NCBI GenBank assembly: GCA_039105265.1
Contig: JAPFFF010000010.1
Coordinates: 2,480,001 to 2,544,000, forward strand
Origin: Tritrichomonas musculus
Lineage: Eukaryota; Parabasalia; Tritrichomonadida; Tritrichomonadidae
Direction of reading: 5' to 3'
DNA length: 64,000 nt
In this document: positions 10,027 to 19,654 of the stretch, piece by piece
How the letters are laid out: each line of letters starts with the position of its first letter
How positions within the stretch are numbered: position 1 is the stretch's first letter
The notes under the pieces: model-generated
Databases searched by the model: none
Seen by the model: only the letters and a program-made list of their open reading frames with translations
What the model was told of the DNA's origin: nothing
Program-made: the position numbers and the translations under genes

Positions 10027-11337
10027 TAGGGGTTAAAAAAAGTTCTGACCCCCCCTTTGTTTTTTGACAAATAATTAAGATAATTAAAATTAATTTTTAT
10101 TGTTTAATATAATACTCTCCATTGTTGCTTATTACCCAGTTTAATCTTTCAATCCATTCTTGAAAGACTGATTGGAGCTCTTCGAAAGTCACTTCATTAA
10201 AAAGTGACTGTATTTCTGAGATGAGTTCTTCTGGGCTCTCTAACTTTTTTTCCTCAAGCAGTTGCTTAATTCGTCCAAAGAGCCAGAAATCACACGGGCT
10301 TAAATCTGGAGAATAAGCCGGGTGATCAACTCTTTTGAGTCTATGGTCACTCAAAAATTCACTTGTTTTCGAACCGTTGTGAATTCTGCTGTTATCCATA
10401 TGCAGAATGAACTGTTTAATTCGGATATTATGATCTCCATGATGAATGAATTGGCAAATTTCATCAAGAATATTGGTAATGAAATATTCTTGATTGAATT
10501 TGATCCCTTTTGGAAGTGCATCAATACATATTAAACGGTCTCCACTGAAAGCAATTGTGATCATGCATTTTTTTGAACCAATTTTTTTCAGAACTCTTGG
10601 TGGAACTTTTTCAATTGATGGTGCATACATAGCATTTGTTTCATAATCAAAATAGAACCATGATTCATCTAAGGTTATTAGTGAGATGAAATTATTTTCT
10701 TGACAAGAGTACAATGTTTTCAAAAGTGCTCTTGATTTTTCAACTCGTTCGATCTTATTTTCCGGGGTGAGTTGATGAGGGACCCATCTTCTGATAAACC
10801 TTTTCAAATGAAGGACATCGGTTAAATTGAAAATAACCGTTGGAACAGAGCAACATAATCGTGATGCAATACTTTTTGCAGTTGAATAAGGTTCATCTTG
10901 CAAAATGGCTGAAATAGTATCAGATATATCCAAATTTGGCCTTCCTTCGCGTTCTAAATCATTGCATGATAAATCTCCACTTTTGAACCTGTTGACCCAT
11001 CGTTGGATTGTTGACATACTAAGAGCGTCATCTTCTAATGTATCTGTTAACTCTGTTGTAATTTTTTTGTATCCCCATCCTTTCAGGAAGAAATACTTGA
11101 TAACAATTCTTTGCTCGCGATTATCCATTTTATTTTAAACGTAAAAAATGAAAATTTTAAACGCATGATCTTTCAAAAAAGCTGTTTTTTTGAGATGATG
11201 AATAATTAATTTTTAGAAGTTTTTATTTAAGAATGATCATTATCATCTATACTATCTAAATATAGAATAAAACCAAATTTTGGGCAAGCAGGTGTCAAAA
11301 AACAGAGGGGGGGGGTCAGAACTTTTTTTAACCCCTA
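10027..11337 (-). mobile_element. mariner (Tc1/mariner superfamily) transposon
   Basis: A complete-looking DNA transposon of about 1.31 kb. Imperfect terminal inverted repeats of about 44 bp lie at its ends (TAGGGGTTAAAAAAAGTTCT at the left; its complement at the right, with a C run of differing length). TA dinucleotides at 10025-10026 and 11338-11339 form the target duplication, supported by restoration of an open frame in the interrupted DDE-like ORF when one TA is removed. It carries one intact transposase gene on the minus strand. The intact gene and well-kept ends suggest a recent insertion. Confidence 0.93.
10097..11128 (-). CDS. mariner transposase (DD34D)
   Basis: A 343-residue cut-and-paste transposase, the usual length for mariner. 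The N-terminal half has two helix-turn-helix-like segments (residues about 1-110) that in the family bind the terminal repeats. The catalytic triad is complete: TLDESWFYFD carries the first Asp, ILHMDNSRIH the second, and SPDLSPCDFWLFG the third, with 34 residues between the second and third Asp, which is the mariner-type DD34D spacing. The WVPHQL block (compare WVPH-L in animal mariners) and YSPDLSP are family signatures. No stop or shift interrupts the frame, so the protein may be functional. The ATG at 11128 lies about 210 bp inside the outer end of the element. Trichomonads are known to carry an abundant mariner (Tvmar1 in T. vaginalis), and this is likely a relative. Confidence 0.95.
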   Translation of the reverse strand: MDNREQRIVIKYFFLKGWGYKKITTELTDTLEDDALSMSTIQRWVNRFKSGDLSCNDLEREGRPNLDISDTISAILQDEPYSTAKSIASRLCCSVPTVIFNLTDVLHLKRFIRRWVPHQLTPENKIERVEKSRALLKTLYSCQENNFISLITLDESWFYFDYETNAMYAPSIEKVPPRVLKKIGSKKCMITIAFSGDRLICIDALPKGIKFNQEYFITNILDEICQFIHHGDHNIRIKQFILHMDNSRIHNGSKTSEFLSDHRLKRVDHPAYSPDLSPCDFWLFGRIKQLLEEKKLESPEELISEIQSLFNEVTFEELQSVFQEWIERLNWVISNNGEYYIKQ

Positions 11338-11599
11338 TAAATAGGTTTTCGTCGTATTGAGACAAATAAGTGCTTCCTGTGGCTCCAATACCACAGGACC
11401 AATATTCTAGTGCTGCTGTCCTTTGAAGAGCGTGGGATAATGGTGTACGGCCGCTGATTCTAAACAGATCGCTCAATTGGGAATAGGTTAGATGAGATAT
11501 CAAACAGGCTTCAAAGAGGTTGAGCTGTTCAACTGAAAGGTACCCGAGTTCAACGGCTTCATGCAATTCCTTTCTGATCGAGGTAATCTTGTCATCCAT
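11338..11599 (-). pseudogene. DDE-transposase-like fragment, upstream half (split by mariner)
   Basis: This fragment begins MDDKITSIRKELHEAVELG and runs through a helix-turn-helix-like block (LTYSQLSDLFRISGRTPLSH, then ALQRTAALEYW) to YDENLF, where the mariner element is inserted. The blocks resemble the N-terminal DNA-binding part of DDE-superfamily transposases that I recall from trichomonad genomes. The rest lies beyond the mariner at 9800-10026 and lacks the catalytic core, so the gene was probably already a fragment, or decayed later. ATG at 11597-11599 is the natural start. Confidence 0.5.
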
Positions 11600-12343
11600 T
11601 CCTTTATTAAACAAATGAAGTGAGAAAAATAAACGGATTATTTTTGTTACAAAATTATCGTTTTGTGTGAAAAACTAAATTAGTTTTGACCTTAAGATCA
11701 GAGAATAAATTGTGAATTTTCTACACAAATTATATTTGACCAATTTTGAATTAAAATTCTTTGAAAATAATTTTTATAAAAAATTTTATTCAAAATATTA
11801 TATAAATAAAAAAAATTTCTCTCAAATTTTTGTTATGGTCAAATAGTAATTGAATTCGGTCAAAGAGCATTAACGTACAATAAAATTATCATTTATAGCA
11901 AGTTGGGGGTATACTCATTGGATGTATCGAGCATAATATTTGCATATTAAATTATAGTTTTATATTAAATGGAAAAAAATAAACTCAACATGCTTTTTAC
12001 CATGTGAAACCAAAATTTATATATTTTTGAGAGATCATATAGAATTTTTTCTTAATTTTGAATGAAAAAAGTTATATGAACCCCACTTATTATTTTTGAA
12101 ACCCACTTTTTCACAATACTTTATTCATATTTTGGTCATAAATTGAAAAAGTCTGGTCTTTTTTTAATAATTTTCAATAATACTTTTTAATCAGCAATAT
12201 AAAGAATAGAAAAGGCAATTATAACCTAAAAATATCGATAAAAAATGTACGTTTTTATATATGTACGTTTAAAAAATTAAATGCATATCTGAAATTAGTC
12301 ATTCAAAAAATGTGAACTTTATGTTTTTAATCCTTTCAAAAAT
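11600..12343. other. AT-rich intergenic region
   Basis: No gene is seen. The interval lies between the DDE-like fragment and the Polo-like kinase gene, and its 3' end carries the initiator-like motif of the latter. Confidence 0.6.
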
Positions 12344-12348
12344 TCATT
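12344..12348 (+). promoter_or_regulatory. Initiator-like element (TCATT) of the Polo-like kinase gene
   Basis: TCATT lies 5-9 bases before the ATG and fits the trichomonad initiator consensus TCA(+1)Y(T/A) known from T. vaginalis. The implied 5' leader would be about 7 nt, typical of trichomonads. Short motif in AT-rich DNA, so chance cannot be excluded. Confidence 0.4.
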
Positions 12349-12352
12349 CTCT

Positions 12353-14305
12353 ATGTCTGCTCCCCAAATTCATGTTCCTCCTAAAATTATTTATACACGT
12401 GAAGACGGTACCAGAGAAGTATTCATATCTCAAGAAAAATTAGGTCATGGAGGATTTGCTGTTGTTAATCGCGTTATTCACCAAAATACAAATAAAAGTT
12501 ATGCAATGAAAGTGATATCAAAAGATAGATATTCTAGTTCAAAAAGTAAAGCATCGTTAGAAAAATTAAAAAATGAAATGCAAATACAAAAGAGTCTCAA
12601 CCATCCTAATGTAGTTCAATCAAAGATTTCATTTTCTGACGAATTCAATCATTATATTATCCTTGAGTATTGCCCTGGAAAATCAGTCCGGGAATATCTC
12701 AGAAAAAGTGAAAAAGGTTACTTGAGTGAACCAGAAGTAAGAAAAATATTAAGTGATGTTATCCAAGGTCTAGTTTATCTCCACAATCACAGAATAATAC
12801 ACCACGATATTAAATTAGAGAACTTCCTCATCGGTTCAGATGGAAAAGTAAAAATAGCAGATTTTGGTATATCATCTGTTCTTAAAGATGAAAATGAGAA
12901 GAAGTATACTTTTTGTGGGACATCTAGCTATTTAAGTCCCGAAATAATACAGAAAGAAAACAAAGGTCACAGTTTTGAAGTTGATATTTGGGCGCTTGGA
13001 GTATCAGCCTTTATAATGTTAACTGGCCAGCAACCTTTTGATGGCAGGGATAAAGAAATCATATACGAAAAGATTAAAAATTGCGAATATCATTTTCCAA
13101 TTACCATTAATCTTTCAAATGAAGCCAAAGACTTTATAAAATCAATATTACGACTTGACCCGCACAAACGACCCACAGCTAGTGATCTCGTAACTCATCC
13201 ATTTATGACTAAATTAGATAAAGATAGAGTTCAATTATTCCGTCCACCACAAATTCCACAAAAAGTTACACCATTCATTCCTATCTCGTATCAAAAAGTT
13301 CAATCATTAACTCCTACAAACTCTTTTCAAAAAGATCCTTGTTTTCCTTCTAATCAACCTTCACAAAACGTTCAAACATTTCAAAAGGCTCAAGCTCCAT
13401 CTATAAATGCTAAGGTTCCACCACCACCACCTCCTCCACCAGCAAATAACGTCCACGATATACGTAATATACCAGTTCTACTTCGTCCGCTAACGAGTGT
13501 CAATGTCAGCGGTCTTCGAACAGCTAGCATTGGCATTCCACGTGCTCCATCGCAAAATTCAGATGAATATGAGGGTCCTCTGAAAAAATTAGGTATTAAT
13601 AATAATAATGTTAATTCTGAAATTTGCAATAATAGTCTTCCATGCTTCTACGAGAACAACCAAAGTAACAGTAACCTAAATTCAGGTGTCAAAAAGACAT
13701 TTTCGATTCCGAATACATTTGTTACTAAGTATTGCTTCCACCACGATGATCTTGGCTATTTATTGGGCGATGGAACAGTTGGTATCTGCTTCAAAGACGG
13801 CTCACGAATCATCTTCGATCCACACGAAGAGTTTCTCCAATTTTATAAAAATGCATTTTCAAGTGTTGAAATAATTGACCTTGACGATTACACCACCATT
13901 GAAAATTCAAGTGAAAGTTCCTCGGACCGAATTCAGAAGAAAATTTTACTTGTTCGAAAAATGGCCAAATCTTTCAAAAAGATGAAGAACTTGTACGACA
14001 TGCCAGTCCACCAGTACGACTCGTCCGTCCAGCTCCACCACGTGAAGCATTTCCTGAAGAGAGATGACTCAATCCTCTTCAAATTGAATGACAAAAACGT
14101 TCAGGTCAATTTTAATGACCATAAGAAATTGATCATTTTTTGGAAAATTAATAAAATGTGCATCGTGAGAGTACTCAAGGAAAAGTGCTGCTTGCTCGAT
14201 TTGAGCGACGTGATCGGAATGAACTCAAATTGTGATGAATTCAAGAAATATAAAAACGCAAGAGAAATGCTCGCATATCTCTCTAAAAAGTCCCAGAATT
14301 CGTAA
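12353..14305 (+). CDS. Polo-like kinase with two polo boxes
   Basis: A 650-residue Polo-family kinase. The kinase domain is about residues 25-285: glycine loop GHGGFAVV (31-38), K53 in AMKV, catalytic HHDIKLEN (150-157, HHD instead of HRD), DFG (170-172), T-loop KKYTFCGTSSYLSPE with Thr186 at the position activated in human PLK1, and DIWALG. A Pro/Ser/Asn-rich linker includes a proline run near 355-363. Polo box 1 (about 457-545) keeps the YLLGDGTVGICFKDGSRIIF pattern, and polo box 2 (about 562-643) keeps the phosphopeptide-pincer His590 and Lys592 that match H538/K540 of PLK1. In the family these proteins drive mitotic entry, spindle or basal-body duplication and cytokinesis. It has a solitary promoter with a TCATT motif. 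Identification is very firm; the cell-cycle role is inferred from the family. Confidence 0.95.
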   Translation: MSAPQIHVPPKIIYTREDGTREVFISQEKLGHGGFAVVNRVIHQNTNKSYAMKVISKDRYSSSKSKASLEKLKNEMQIQKSLNHPNVVQSKISFSDEFNHYIILEYCPGKSVREYLRKSEKGYLSEPEVRKILSDVIQGLVYLHNHRIIHHDIKLENFLIGSDGKVKIADFGISSVLKDENEKKYTFCGTSSYLSPEIIQKENKGHSFEVDIWALGVSAFIMLTGQQPFDGRDKEIIYEKIKNCEYHFPITINLSNEAKDFIKSILRLDPHKRPTASDLVTHPFMTKLDKDRVQLFRPPQIPQKVTPFIPISYQKVQSLTPTNSFQKDPCFPSNQPSQNVQTFQKAQAPSINAKVPPPPPPPPANNVHDIRNIPVLLRPLTSVNVSGLRTASIGIPRAPSQNSDEYEGPLKKLGINNNNVNSEICNNSLPCFYENNQSNSNLNSGVKKTFSIPNTFVTKYCFHHDDLGYLLGDGTVGICFKDGSRIIFDPHEEFLQFYKNAFSSVEIIDLDDYTTIENSSESSSDRIQKKILLVRKMAKSFKKMKNLYDMPVHQYDSSVQLHHVKHFLKRDDSILFKLNDKNVQVNFNDHKKLIIFWKINKMCIVRVLKEKCCLLDLSDVIGMNSNCDEFKKYKNAREMLAYLSKKSQNS

Positions 14306-15298
14306 GGTTGCTGTTAGTTAGTAATATTTGTGGAAAATATTTTAACTATTTCTCTGTAAATAAACAAAGTTATTTGCATGGAGTTACATAATTTTTTTTT
14401 TTTTTTTTTGGAAATCGTAATCGCCCGTGGTGGTTTAGGTCAATATTGACCTTGTATCGTACAATAGAAAAAAAAGTCTGTCCTTTCTTGTTTATAAGCC
14501 AAAGCTCATTATGATATCGATTTTAGACTATAAAAAAATATTCCGTTTATATTTTTTTTATATAGAAAAAACCATGGGTAGCTACCCATGCTTTTTTTTT
14601 GCAAAAGTGCAAAAAAGTTCCAGACTTTTTTTTTCTATGGTACGATACAAGGTCAATATTGACCTAAACCGCCACGGGCGATTACGATTTCCCTTTTTTT
14701 TTTTTTTTTTTTTTTATAATTATGATTTAAAATTCAAATTTAAAATGTTTTTTTAAAAACTTAAGCTTATACTTTTGGGAAATTAAAAGAAAACTTTATT
14801 TTCAACTTAACATAATAAAACTGGTTTCCAAATTTTAACCTTCGGACGTAATTGGAATTTTATAAAATTCAATATAAAGACGTATGAAAATGTAAAAATT
14901 GCAGAAATGAAACGTAGTTACATAATTTATATATATATATAAAAAAAAAGCAAAGAGGTTTAGTTTCGAACTCAACACTTTAGCCCAAAATTAATTTAAC
15001 CTCTAAGTTAGAGCTCTCAAATTTGAAAGGACAAAATATTTATATTTAGAGATCAATATTTTTATTTTTCAAAGGAAATTTTTTTAACTTTTTCTAAAAA
15101 AGTTAAGCAAAACACGTTTTTTAAACAAGTAGATGCGAGTATCAATTTTTTGTAATTCATTACTTAGAAATTATTTTAACAGATGTGAGTATAATGACAT
15201 TTTCATTTTATATATTATGATTGAATTCGAAATAATCGTATTTTAATTCAAAAATTTGAAAATTTTAATTAAATTTTACAGCCCATATTATTATTTAA
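14306..15298. other. Intergenic region containing a MITE-like element
   Basis: No gene is seen apart from the inverted-repeat element at 14409-14693 (listed separately), flanked by long T runs. The rest (14700-15298) is plain AT-rich DNA leading to the next gene. Confidence 0.6.
14409..14693. mobile_element. MITE-like element with ~72-bp terminal inverted repeats
   Basis: The left arm (14409-14480) and right arm (about 14620-14693) are inverted copies that differ at only a few positions, each starting GGAAATCGTAATCGCCCGTG and containing the palindrome GGTCAATATTGACC. The centre has an 18-bp perfect palindrome CATGGGTAGCTACCCATG at 14573-14590. There is no coding capacity. Each end abuts a long T run, so a target duplication cannot be resolved. 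Degenerate copies of one arm occur at 36133-36200 and 36328-36420, so this is a dispersed family, probably a non-autonomous DNA transposon. Confidence 0.75.
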
Positions 15299-17521
15299 AT
15301 GAAATCTAAATGTAAATCAGCTTCTACCAAAAAAAGTAAAAATAAGCAAATGACAGCAATTTCTACTAGCAATGCTTCAATTCAACCCATGGATGCTAAT
15401 CAAATACTAATTTTACAACAACAGTTTCAAGATTATGTTAATTCAAAGAGAGAGCTTTATGATTGCATTTTAGATTTTTTAGAAGACTCAAAATCTAACG
15501 AAGACTTAAGCAAAATAATCGATATCATTCAAAAGCAATTCATAAATAATCGAGAAGAATTTGAACATCTCCTTCATTTACTAAATCATATTTCAAACAA
15601 TCATCATCGGGAAGAAAATCTTCTTACTAAAACTTTTCAAATTATTGAATATTATCAAGACCAAATCAAGAAAACCTTTTCAAATTTCGAAATATTTAAT
15701 ATATTTGAAGACAATAAACTAATTCTTCTTTTTCTTTTTGAGAAAAAGATTCTTCAATTTGATCTTAATATATATAACGCAATCAATAGCAAAATTGGAT
15801 ATTGTCACTTTTTCTATCCAGAAATCGAGGAATTTTTAGGTGAAGAAAAAAGCAAAGATATCAAAAACGAGCTTTTATCAATTGATCCATATATTTTTGA
15901 AAATTTTGACAAAAAACGACATAGAGGTCAAAATGATTCACCTCTTTGTAGGTTGATTATTGAAGATTCAGCTGAAGAATTTATTTCATATGCCAATATG
16001 AGTAATATATCATTACGAAGACAAATAGAACGATCAACTTTTGAAACTGATCCGTTTTTAATTGAGAACCAACCGACATTAATTGAATACTCAGCATTTT
16101 ACGGTTCAATTCAAATTTTTCAATACTTGATGATGAATAAAGTCGAATTGACTTCATCATTATGGCTTTATGCAATTCATTCTAAAAATGCAGATTTGAT
16201 TCATCTTCTTGAATATAACGATGTAAAACCGCCGAACGATAGATATGATGAATGTTATGATGAGTCGATTAAATGCCATCACAATGATATAAGTTCATAT
16301 ATTGAAAACACATTGATTGCACGAGAAAAAATCATTTTTCAAGACAAAGAAAAAATTGTTTTCAATATCTTTAAATATCATAATTTCCCACGCTTTCCGA
16401 ATGATTTTTATGATGATGATGAATTCTTTTATTTAATAAGATATAAATTCAATAAGCTGCTGAATATTTTTCTAACAAAAAATCGAGATTGGTTTGAACA
16501 AATGATAAATGAGCTTAAGCCAAAAGACGTTAAAAAAAATAAAGTTTTATATGCATATTTTCTATTGTTAAAAAAGAAGAGTATTGATGATAATAGTTAT
16601 AAAAATAACAATTTAATAAAGAAAATAGCAATTCCAGCATCGATAGTTTCGATTGGAAATGATGCATTTAATGGCTGTAAGAAGTTGGTTAAAGTAATAA
16701 TTCCATCATCAGTAACTTCTATTGGAAATAACGCATTCAATGGATGCACATCATTGAGTGAAATAATAATTCCATCATCAATAAGAACAATTGGAAGCAG
16801 AGCATTTTTTGGATGTTCTTCACTTCTACAAATAATAATTCCATCATCAGTTAAGTCAATTGATATTGAAACATTTAGTGGCTGCTCTTCACTTTCACGA
16901 ATAATAATTCCTTCATCAGTTAGAACAATTGGTAGCAAAGCTTTTCTAGGATGCTCTTCATTGTTGTATATAGCAATTCCTTCTTTAGTGACATCGATTG
17001 GAGATGGTGCTTTTCGTAGTTGTTCATCTATTAAAGAAATAACTATTCCATCTTCAATGACTTCGATTAATAAGAGCATGTTTACGCATTGTTTAAAGCT
17101 TCGTTCAATAACGATTCCAGAATCAGTGAAAAATATTGGAAATGATGTATTTAATGATTGTTATTCTCTCACTCAAATTTCTATTCCTTCTTCTGTAGAT
17201 TCAATAGGAAACAATACATTTCGTAAGTGTTCATCACTCGTTGAAATATCAATTCCAGATTCTGTGATTTCAATAGGAAACGATGCTTTTTATGGTTGTT
17301 CTAATCTTTCAAAAATTAAGATTTCATCTTCATTAAAAACTATTGGAAATAATGCATTCTACAATTGCTCATCACTCATTGATGTAGCATTACCCGAATC
17401 TGTAATTTCAATTGGAAATAAGGCATTTTATGGATGCTCAAATCTTACAAAATTAAAAATGCCAAATTCAACAATTTCAGTTGGTAATGACGCATTTCAT
17501 GGATGCAAATTCGAACTCTAA
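15299..17521 (+). CDS. Ankyrin/DUF3447-like plus BspA-type leucine-rich repeat protein
   Basis: A 740-residue protein of two parts. Residues about 30-430 are helical and ankyrin-like, with the ENQPTLIEYSAFYGSIQIFQYL block typical of trichomonad DUF3447-type ankyrin proteins and an ESIKCHHNDI block. Residues about 440-740 contain 13 tandem 23-residue repeats with the TpLRR/BspA consensus IxIPSSVTSIGxxAFxGCSSLxx. There is no signal peptide and no transmembrane segment, so this member does not look like a surface BspA protein, unlike the secreted BspA-like family described in T. vaginalis. Its architecture matches the split gene at 22668-25901, and the N-terminal blocks are clearly homologous. 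Protein binding is likely; a specific role is unknown. Confidence 0.88.
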   Translation: MKSKCKSASTKKSKNKQMTAISTSNASIQPMDANQILILQQQFQDYVNSKRELYDCILDFLEDSKSNEDLSKIIDIIQKQFINNREEFEHLLHLLNHISNNHHREENLLTKTFQIIEYYQDQIKKTFSNFEIFNIFEDNKLILLFLFEKKILQFDLNIYNAINSKIGYCHFFYPEIEEFLGEEKSKDIKNELLSIDPYIFENFDKKRHRGQNDSPLCRLIIEDSAEEFISYANMSNISLRRQIERSTFETDPFLIENQPTLIEYSAFYGSIQIFQYLMMNKVELTSSLWLYAIHSKNADLIHLLEYNDVKPPNDRYDECYDESIKCHHNDISSYIENTLIAREKIIFQDKEKIVFNIFKYHNFPRFPNDFYDDDEFFYLIRYKFNKLLNIFLTKNRDWFEQMINELKPKDVKKNKVLYAYFLLLKKKSIDDNSYKNNNLIKKIAIPASIVSIGNDAFNGCKKLVKVIIPSSVTSIGNNAFNGCTSLSEIIIPSSIRTIGSRAFFGCSSLLQIIIPSSVKSIDIETFSGCSSLSRIIIPSSVRTIGSKAFLGCSSLLYIAIPSLVTSIGDGAFRSCSSIKEITIPSSMTSINKSMFTHCLKLRSITIPESVKNIGNDVFNDCYSLTQISIPSSVDSIGNNTFRKCSSLVEISIPDSVISIGNDAFYGCSNLSKIKISSSLKTIGNNAFYNCSSLIDVALPESVISIGNKAFYGCSNLTKLKMPNSTISVGNDAFHGCKFEL

Positions 17522-18377
17522 TAATAAAAATTGAATCGGCAATTATGCATTCTATATTTAAAAACTTTCAATATAATTATTTGCTTTTATGACAATATGA
17601 TAAATGATATTAGTTTTCTTCATCATTTTTGTTGAGATTTATAATTGAATGGTTTATTTTTTAACGTACGAAAAAACAATTCAAATAAAAAGAGTGAATC
17701 CTAGCTGAATTGGTGGAGCACTTTTTTGATTTTTTTTTTTGATATATCATCAAGCATCAAATGATACAATAAATGAACATGTTTTTGAAAATCAAACATT
17801 AATATTTATTATATTAATGGTGATATAGATTTTCTATTGTTTTTTTTTATTAATCATTTGAGTTATGGCTTATGAAATGCAATTAAATATAAACAACTAA
17901 TAATAATAAATATGAATTGATACTTCATTCCTACATAATACAAATAGGATATGAATTATGATCATTTTAAAATATAATATCATCTCCTTCATATCAGCTG
18001 AAAATTCCAATTGGTTGGCATAAATATAATGATATACACTTCTATAACAATAATCAGTAATATAAAATGATAAAATCAAGTTTGAATATTCAAAAAGTTT
18101 GATGTGAAGTGAAATCCCTCTATAACAATACCTTTTTCATATGATATTTTATATATATATATAAAATAAATGCAATCAATAAAGCATTTCAAACATATAT
18201 ATAAAGATGCTTTTAGGCTTAATATTTTTGTTCTAAAAATGAAAATAAAATCAATTACTATTTCATCATCAAAATTGAATGAAATTGCTTTGAACAGAGG
18301 TGTGAAATTAAACTTTTTCAATAAGTTTTATTTAAATTTAAAACATCAGTATCTTTATTACAGGAGGAAGTTCCTTG
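17522..18377. other. AT-rich intergenic region
   Basis: No supportable gene is seen. Short open frames in this interval have no motif and ordinary AT-rich composition. Confidence 0.6.
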
Positions 18378-18564
18378 ATGAAGGGCTTCTTGGAAAGATT
18401 TGAAAAGGAGATGAAGCTGCACGCTCCAAATTCACACATCAGCTTGCCAGAAGGACAGCGCGTGGCTCGGCTGATCATTGCTTGCCGAAACTCCTGCTTT
18501 CGGCCAAATGGTGATAACGAAGTCTGAGTATGATGAATGTGGAGCTTGTTCATCACAAATGTAA
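18378..18564 (+). pseudogene. Actin-family (actin or actin-related protein) C-terminal pseudogene
   Basis: A short host-gene relic. One frame gives GFLERFEKEMKLHAPNS followed by a block ending GQRV, which matches the actin-family stretch ERLxKEMxxLAP...PPERxYS. After a shift of frame, the neighbouring frame gives WLG, an in-frame TGA where the second Gly of WIGGS is expected, then SLLA and FGQMVITKSEYDECGA, matching the actin SILASLxxFQQMWISKxEYDExG block, and stops at TAA. Upstream exonic sequence is not seen, so this is a C-terminal fragment of about 60 codons. The sequence is noticeably richer in GC than its surroundings. It could derive from an actin-related protein rather than conventional actin. 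Confidence 0.7.
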
Positions 18565-19008
18565 AGGAAAACATGAATAATTAAAATATTTTTTTAATTT
18601 ATTAATGCAATGCGTTGTGATGTGCAATAAATAAAAATAATTCTTTTCTAATTATATCTTTATTGCATGCAGCAAATATCGGAGCATTAAAAAAGCGCTG
18701 ATGCCATTTTAAACAATGAATAATATTTTTATAATATATTGCAAAATTCAAAAAAATGAAATCAGGGAGGCGATGACAGAAGCACGTGCGATTCATTGGA
18801 TGCGATGCAGGGAAAATTAAAGAAAACCAACATGGAATCAATGATTGGCAGTGATTATAAGAACATATTGCGCACTTCGGAATTTATGACAAAAAGTCCC
18901 TTCATGCACATTGTGTGTAGTCAGATATATTCAAAACGACTCAAACAACAAAATTTAGTTATTTTATAAATTACTAAATGAATTATTTTTTTTTTTAAAT
19001 AAATGAAA
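18565..19008. other. Intergenic region between actin relic and tRNA
   Basis: No gene is recognised. A patch near 18760-18850 is less AT-rich than the surroundings and may be further decayed coding DNA, but no homology could be named. Confidence 0.5.
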
Positions 19009-19081
19009 GGTCTCATAGCTCAGTCGGTAGAGCGTTGTGCTGATAACGCAAAGGTCTAGGGTTCGAGTCCCTGTGGGACCA
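19009..19081 (+). tRNA. tRNA-Ile (anticodon GAT)
   Basis: A full cloverleaf can be folded: acceptor GGTCTCA with TGGGACC, D arm TAGCTCAGTCGGTAGAGC, anticodon stem TTGTG/CGCAA around loop CTGATAA (anticodon GAT), T loop TTCGAGT with stem AGGG/CCCT, discriminator A. No intron. A T-rich run following at 19082-19098 can serve as a Pol III terminator. Confidence 0.95.
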
Positions 19082-19154
19082 TTTTTTGACTTTTTTTTGA
19101 GACAAAATTACAAAAGAAATATTTATAATAATTTTTAAAGATAAGAAAAACAGT

Positions 19155-19270
19155 ATCTAACTTAATGGTTGCGAGCATGCGACTGAAAATGATAAGATCT
19201 AGGGTTCAAAATTGAATTTAAAAAGATCTAGTGGTCAAAATTTAAAAAGATCTAGGGTTCAAAATTGAAC
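19155..19270 (+). repeat. Decayed tRNA-like copy with its T-arm region tandemly repeated
   Basis: TTAATGGTTGCGAGC followed by CGACTGAAAATGATAAGATC and AGGGTTCAAAATT resembles the D arm, anticodon region (loop CTGAAAA, as in tRNA-Phe GAA) and T arm of a tRNA, but the stems no longer pair properly. The AGATCTAG-GGTTCAAAATT part is repeated three times (starting 19195, 19224 and 19248). It lies 75 bp after the tRNA-Ile gene. Confidence 0.45.
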
Positions 19271-19654
19271 ACAAATATGAAGAAGAAAATGAAGAATTAC
19301 TTTGTTTCATACTTAGAAATGGGAATACTTATAAATGCTTTAATAAAAATTATATCTTTTTTCATTGGATCAACTCTTAAACAGAAAAAGTAGAAGATTA
19401 CATATAACTTACTGATGCCAGGTTGGTAAACATTTATTGACACATCACAGTTTCGAACAACAAATTTATGCACTGAAACTGTCCATAGTGATAACAGTTA
19501 TATCACGATAAGTCTTGAATAGATCTGTTTTGATTAAATTAAAATATATTAGACTATTTTTCTCATTATTTGCAATATTTAAAATATATTAAGTCAGTAG
19601 ATATTTGGCAAGAAAAGAGTTTATTAACATATATCAAATGTAATAATATTTCTT
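19271..19654. other. AT-rich intergenic region
   Basis: No gene or structured element is seen in this interval, which forms the 3' flank of the minus-strand hypothetical gene. Confidence 0.6.

Noticed and set aside
13390-13629. Open frame on the minus strand with a poly-Gly run
   Set aside because: It is the antisense of the proline-coding run in the Polo-like kinase linker.
14511-14756. 81-codon open frame inside the MITE-like element
   Set aside because: It crosses the inverted repeat and a T run, has low-complexity translation and no motif.
16597-17079. 160-codon minus-strand open frame
   Set aside because: Antisense shadow of the BspA repeats; the regular pattern is a reflection of the repeat codons.
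18602-18841. 79-codon minus-strand open frame
   Set aside because: No recognisable motif and a composition like chance; may be decayed DNA, but a gene cannot be supported.
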